In this document: positions 60,477-64,000 of the stretch, piece by piece
Layout: each line of letters begins with the position of its first letter
How positions within the stretch are numbered: the first letter of the stretch is position 1
Notes under the pieces: model-generated
Databases searched by the model: none
Seen by the model: only the letters and a program-made list of their open reading frames with translations
Told to the model about the DNA's origin: nothing
Translations under genes and position numbers: made by a program
NCBI RefSeq assembly: GCF_002952775.1
Contig: NZ_CP025066.1
Span: 2,914,001 to 2,978,000, forward strand
Reading direction: 5' to 3'
Source: Halalkaliarchaeum desulfuricum
GTDB lineage: Archaea > Halobacteriota > Halobacteria > Halobacteriales > Haloferacaceae
Length of the DNA stretch: 64,000 nucleotides

Positions 60477-61565
60477 ATGGCGGATAAGGTTGGATACGCT
60501 GGTTGGATCGGTCACAATAATATTGGGGATGAGGCCCTGTTAGCGGCGAATAGACGCCTTTTCAGTGATATAGAATTTATTGACTTCCGATACTGGAATG
60601 GATACGATTCGCTTTTCCTTGGCGGTGGAACTATTTTACCGCAATTTCTTGTCGGAGGGGAACCGGAAGTCGGGCGCAGTAATCATTTTACCGCTGCAAT
60701 TGGAGTAGGTATTCGAGATTCCGATTTCTGGAATCAGCAGCTGGCTCCGATAGATATTCGGTATCTTGCAGGACGAATAGGACTCTCGGGAGTTATTAGA
60801 AACAAATACATTGAATACCTTCTTGAGCCTGCTGAATACCTTTCCTCTAACATATTAGCTACTGGATATTATTTTTCCGATGAAGATTATCGTGCGATTG
60901 GCGAGTATGAGTTTGACCATTTAGGCGTTCGAGGGCCGTTATCTCAGGAAATACTCTCTAAGTACGATATCGACTGTGAACTGGTGGGCGACACAGCATT
61001 AGTGCTTGAGCCGTCATCTACAGAGATCCAGCGGGAAAAAAAGATAGCGGTCTGTCTCCAGCACGATAAGCTAAAATGGGCTAGAAACGAGGATTACCTA
61101 CACCACGTCGTCGAATTTCTTTCCGAATTGTCCTCAGAATATAGAATCGTGTTTCTTCCTTTTCAAAAGGAAGACATATCGATGCATATTGACCTCAGCA
61201 ATAATCTAGATAGCGCTGAGTTCAAGAATTATTGTTCCCCAATGGATGTGCAAGGAGCAATCAACGAAATCGCGTCCTGTGAATACATGATCGGTGAGAA
61301 GCTTCACGCAAACATATTGAGCGCATGTAGTTACACTCCGTTTATTTCACTAGAATATAGACCGAAATGTTTAGACTTCGCTGCTTCTGTTGGAATGACT
61401 GACTATAACATTCGTATTGATAAACTCACGAAAGATAAGTTAAAAATCATATACGAAAATATGGTAGATAGTGATTGTGTGGTCGATAAACTGGAGTCAG
61501 AGGTAAGCAAGAAACGTGAGAACATACGCCAATTTGCACACAAAGTAGATGCAGATCTAGTATGA
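60477..61565 (+). CDS. Polysaccharide pyruvyl transferase
   Basis: A 362-residue GT-B-like enzyme of the CsaB/WcaK family: GYAGWIGHNNIGDEALLAAN (6-25), LFLGGGTILPQF, GVRGPLSQEILSKYDIDCEL, and the late IGEKLHANILSACSYTPFIS (about 271-290). It adds a pyruvyl ketal from PEP to a sugar, giving acidic surface glycans. It lies 2 bases after the radical SAM gene and overlaps the next glycosyltransferase by 4 bases, so the three genes are one translational unit. Confidence 0.88.
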   Translation: MADKVGYAGWIGHNNIGDEALLAANRRLFSDIEFIDFRYWNGYDSLFLGGGTILPQFLVGGEPEVGRSNHFTAAIGVGIRDSDFWNQQLAPIDIRYLAGRIGLSGVIRNKYIEYLLEPAEYLSSNILATGYYFSDEDYRAIGEYEFDHLGVRGPLSQEILSKYDIDCELVGDTALVLEPSSTEIQREKKIAVCLQHDKLKWARNEDYLHHVVEFLSELSSEYRIVFLPFQKEDISMHIDLSNNLDSAEFKNYCSPMDVQGAINEIASCEYMIGEKLHANILSACSYTPFISLEYRPKCLDFAASVGMTDYNIRIDKLTKDKLKIIYENMVDSDCVVDKLESEVSKKRENIRQFAHKVDADLV

Positions 61566-62467
61566 CTGCGTCTTCGAAACGAACGAGACCTCTTGTATCG
61601 ATAGTTACCCCAGTCTACGCCGATCCTGAAGGCCTCCAAACTACCCTCCAAAGTTCTGTTGAGCAACGTCATAGTTCGTTTGAAATCGTTGTTGCCGTAA
61701 CTCCCTCCTCAGGAAAAACACTTGAAGTAGCAGAAGAATATACATCAAAGTACTCAGAACTAATACGTGTTGTCAAAGTTCAAGAGAAGGGGAGAGCTAG
61801 AGCTAGGAATGCTGGAATAGAGGAAGCAAACGGTGAGATTATCGCATTTGTCGATGCCGATATCTGGATGGACCCTGACTGGTTGGAGAACGCGATTTTA
61901 GATATGAAAACCAAGGGGGCACATTATCTCGCTTGTAGTGTTAGCATTTCTTCCACCACCGACAATGGTGGATTTATTGAAAGATACGATCGGGCTTTGT
62001 CGATCCCAGTAAAGCACTATATCGAAGAGTATCACTTCGCTCCGACAGCAGCCCTGTTGCTTACTCGTGGCCTTATCGAGGAAGTAGGAACTTTTGATCC
62101 AGAATTGACGTCTGGAGAGGACCGTGAGTTCGGAAATCGTGTATACGAACGAGGATATGAACTCTATGTGAGCGACTGTGAGGTGTATCACCCTCCCCGA
62201 AAGAAGGTATCGGACCAAACTCAAAAAGCAATCAGAATCGGGGTTGGAATGGAGCAGCTCCGTCGCCAATACCCAGATAGATATTCGCTTCCGAGTTTGA
62301 TGTCGCCGCTTTCGTATGCTCCTCCGAATCCCAAACGCCTCAGATCTCGACTTTCGAGTAATAGTTACAAGCCAGACTTCCTCGAATGGATGCTCTTTTA
62401 TTTATTTAATTACTTTTTGAAATTGTACCAACAACTCGGCCGATGGCAGCACTTTCGTAACCGTTAG
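61562..62467 (+). CDS. Family 2 glycosyltransferase
   Basis: A 301-residue GT-A enzyme: VSIVTPVYADPEGLQTTLQS, GRARARNAGIEEANGEIIAF, VDADIWMDPDWLENAI (DAD near 92), FAPTAALLLTRGLI, and SGEDREFGNRVYERGYEL. A C-terminal hydrophobic stretch (EWMLFYLFNYFLKLYQQ) may touch the membrane. Overlaps the pyruvyl transferase stop (ATGA). Confidence 0.92.
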   Translation: MTASSKRTRPLVSIVTPVYADPEGLQTTLQSSVEQRHSSFEIVVAVTPSSGKTLEVAEEYTSKYSELIRVVKVQEKGRARARNAGIEEANGEIIAFVDADIWMDPDWLENAILDMKTKGAHYLACSVSISSTTDNGGFIERYDRALSIPVKHYIEEYHFAPTAALLLTRGLIEEVGTFDPELTSGEDREFGNRVYERGYELYVSDCEVYHPPRKKVSDQTQKAIRIGVGMEQLRRQYPDRYSLPSLMSPLSYAPPNPKRLRSRLSSNSYKPDFLEWMLFYLFNYFLKLYQQLGRWQHFRNR

Positions 62468-62604
62468 TAGGATAGATCATATCTCTGGAAAACAAGCTTC
62501 TATTGAATACCATTGATAAATGATTTTTCTCAATATCTCGACGATCCCCTGTTTCAACGCATTCATACCATGATTAGAAGTCACTTACACCCACTGAACT
62601 ACCG

Positions 62605-63507
62605 ATGATTGACTCATCAGTCGATATCATAACCCCCGTCTACAACGATCCCAACGGAATCACCGAGACCCTCGACTCCCTCCTCGCTCAGTCTACCACA
62701 CACGACTACCACATCGCTATCGTCGACAACGACTCCACCGATCGCACCCCCGACATCGTCCGTTCGTACGACCACGACCACCTCACTCTCCATCACGAAC
62801 GCGAGGTCCAGTCCTCTTACGCCGCCCGCAACACGGGCATCCGCAACACCGACAGCGATATCCTCGCATTCGTCGACGCCGATATGTCCGTTCCCGAGAA
62901 CTGGCTCGAGGACGCTCTCACCGCGTTCCGCGCCGCCGAAGCCGACTACATGGGCTGTCACGTCGAGCTCGAACTCCCGGAGAATCCGACTCTCGCCGCA
63001 CGCTACGACCACCACACAGGCTTCCCAGTCGAGGGCTACATCGAACGACAGCAGTTCGCCCCGACCTGCTGTCTGTTCGTCCGCCGCGAGGTGTTTGCGG
63101 ACGTCGGCCTGTTCGATCACCGCCTCGAGTCCGGCGGCGACAAGGAGTTCGGAAACCGCGTTCACGACGCGGGCTACGACCAGCACTTCGCGAGCGATGT
63201 CACGATGACGCACCCGACCAGGAACTCGATCCCCCAACTCGTCTCGAAGGACCGCCGCGTCGGCCGCGGCCTCTGCCAGCTCCAGCGGTACCACCCCGAC
63301 CGCTACGGTACGCCCGGCGTCCCGCCGCGTCCGACCGGGATCAAGCGCCCCGATCGCGATCTCCCGACGCGTGATCGCCTCGCGTTCGGCACACTCTCGA
63401 CGTTCCTCACGGGCGTCCGGGGACTCGGCTACTACCAGGAGTACCTGACTGGCGACCGACGTGACGACGGCGACGGAATCCCGCAGCTTCCGGCTGCCGA
63501 TCGATAA
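62605..63507 (+). CDS. Family 2 glycosyltransferase, paralogue of 48628-49524
   Basis: A 300-residue enzyme: IITPVYNDPNGITETLDSLL, LAFVDADMSVPENWLEDAL, QFAPTCCLFVRREVFADVGL, and GGDKEFGNRVHDAGYDQHF. It matches the left-hand enzyme over its full length at roughly two thirds of positions by eye, including the C-terminal GIKRPDRDLPTRDRLAFG. GC content returns to the core level. It may act on the same donor or acceptor. Confidence 0.93.
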   Translation: MIDSSVDIITPVYNDPNGITETLDSLLAQSTTHDYHIAIVDNDSTDRTPDIVRSYDHDHLTLHHEREVQSSYAARNTGIRNTDSDILAFVDADMSVPENWLEDALTAFRAAEADYMGCHVELELPENPTLAARYDHHTGFPVEGYIERQQFAPTCCLFVRREVFADVGLFDHRLESGGDKEFGNRVHDAGYDQHFASDVTMTHPTRNSIPQLVSKDRRVGRGLCQLQRYHPDRYGTPGVPPRPTGIKRPDRDLPTRDRLAFGTLSTFLTGVRGLGYYQEYLTGDRRDDGDGIPQLPAADR

Positions 63508-63685
63508 CGTCGATCCTACGGCGATCGTCGAGGTGAACGGTACGCCGCCCATCGAGGACCTCTTCCGCAACAACCTCGCGGACGTCGCCAATCGACAGCA
63601 GGAGGACCGCGTCGATTCCGCGTTCATCGTCGAAGAGTCCCCCTGCTCGCCGGCGGTGGGTGATGGTTCAGCAGCGACGGAATAG
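63461..63685 (+). CDS. Possible 74-residue protein, doubtful
   Basis: A frame overlapping the glycosyltransferase end by 47 bases: FRLPIDNVDPTAIVEVNGTP, PIEDLFRNNLADVANRQQED, then a short serine-rich end. No family recognised. It could be the remnant of a lost gene. Confidence 0.25.
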   Translation: MTTATESRSFRLPIDNVDPTAIVEVNGTPPIEDLFRNNLADVANRQQEDRVDSAFIVEESPCSPAVGDGSAATE

Positions 63686-63787
63686 CCCCAGGCCCCCAGC
63701 GCCACAGACCCTCGACTGCGAACCGCACAGCGATCCTCGATCCGGAGAGTGACAGGATTTTTGCGAGTCCCTTCGAACACCCCCACC

Positions 63788-64000
63788 ATGTCGTCGCCCT
63801 CCACCAGCCCCTCCAGGAGTCCGCCATCGCTCGATCAACTCCTCACCCGCACGCTCGCGCATCTCGATCGCCTGCTCGTGCTGGCAGCCGTCCCGCTTGT
63901 GACGTCCTTGCTCAACGTCAGCGACCTGTTGGCCACCGCGCAGACGCGTGGGATGTCCGTCACCGCATCGTTTCCGGTGTATCGCTACGACCTCTGGAGC
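63788..64000 (+). CDS. Membrane protein, 3' end outside window
   Basis: From ATG 63788 the frame reads LDQLLTRTLAHLDRLLVLAA, VPLVTSLLNVSDLLATAQTR and YRYDLWS to the window edge (71 residues). A membrane helix spans about 27-46. The start resembles haloarchaeal multi-helix membrane proteins of unknown role, by memory only. Confidence 0.55.
   Translation, partial: MSSPSTSPSRSPPSLDQLLTRTLAHLDRLLVLAAVPLVTSLLNVSDLLATAQTRGMSVTASFPVYRYDLWS

Noticed and set aside
63461-63685. Confident new gene after the last glycosyltransferase
   Set aside because: It overlaps the preceding gene, has no recognisable motif and no promoter; kept only as a doubtful feature.

Overview
The window is chromosomal DNA of an extremely halophilic archaeon (class Halobacteria). 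This rests on very acidic, GC-rich proteins, an archaeal 16S/tRNA-Ala/23S/5S operon, promoters with TATA boxes about 25-30 bases before largely leaderless genes, and typical haloarchaeal genes: Cdc48, aEF1-beta, MC1, L15e, Orc1/Cdc6, an amphi-Trp protein and several small zinc-ribbon proteins. The genus cannot be fixed from reading alone.

Layout. 1-10.5 kb is housekeeping: a partial MFS transporter, ef1b with a zinc ribbon, a wHTH regulator, cdc48, a four-gene operon ending in ychF, superoxide dismutase, an unusual ubiquitin-like/DJ-1 fusion, CinA and a hypothetical. 10.5-16.5 kb is the rRNA operon on the minus strand, with processing stems, tRNA-Ala(TGC), no tRNA-Cys after 5S, and a leader with tandem promoters. 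16.5-41.8 kb is again mostly core: MC1, pyrD, valS, an ACT regulator, a Rieske protein, PEP carboxylase, RidA, ribE, rpl15e, a cysteine desulfurase, a repeat-rich membrane protein next to UspA, and a 2-oxoacid/acetoin dehydrogenase set in which E2 carries an extra OsmC domain. A nucleotide-sugar epimerase, a type IV pilin and a short PQQ lipoprotein close this part.

41.8-48.6 kb is an accessory zone. It holds an intact RelBE-like pair, a UPF0175 gene, an intact wHTH regulator with an internally deleted MazF/PemK toxin, MNT-type nucleotidyltransferases, an AAA ATPase with a nuclease-like tail, and many short toxin remnants. An orc1/cdc6 gene there is associated with three copies of a 23-bp element, probably an accessory replication origin.

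48.6-64 kb is a surface-glycan cluster, with a clearly AT-richer interior. It has three family-2 glycosyltransferases, two AglQ-like proteins, a sulfatase-family protein, two tandem ParB-fold proteins, a flippase, an alpha/beta hydrolase, an SGNH-radical SAM fusion and a polysaccharide pyruvyl transferase. Closely similar glycosyltransferases in opposite orientation flank the block, and an ISH transposase remnant lies near its left edge. The genes fit synthesis, decoration (pyruvyl, acyl or radical-based) and export of a lipid-linked oligosaccharide.

The most novel candidates are the E2-OsmC fusion, the ubiquitin-like/DJ-1 fusion with an internal di-glycine, the SGNH-radical SAM fusion, the paired ParB-fold proteins, and the repeat-flanked orc1 locus.
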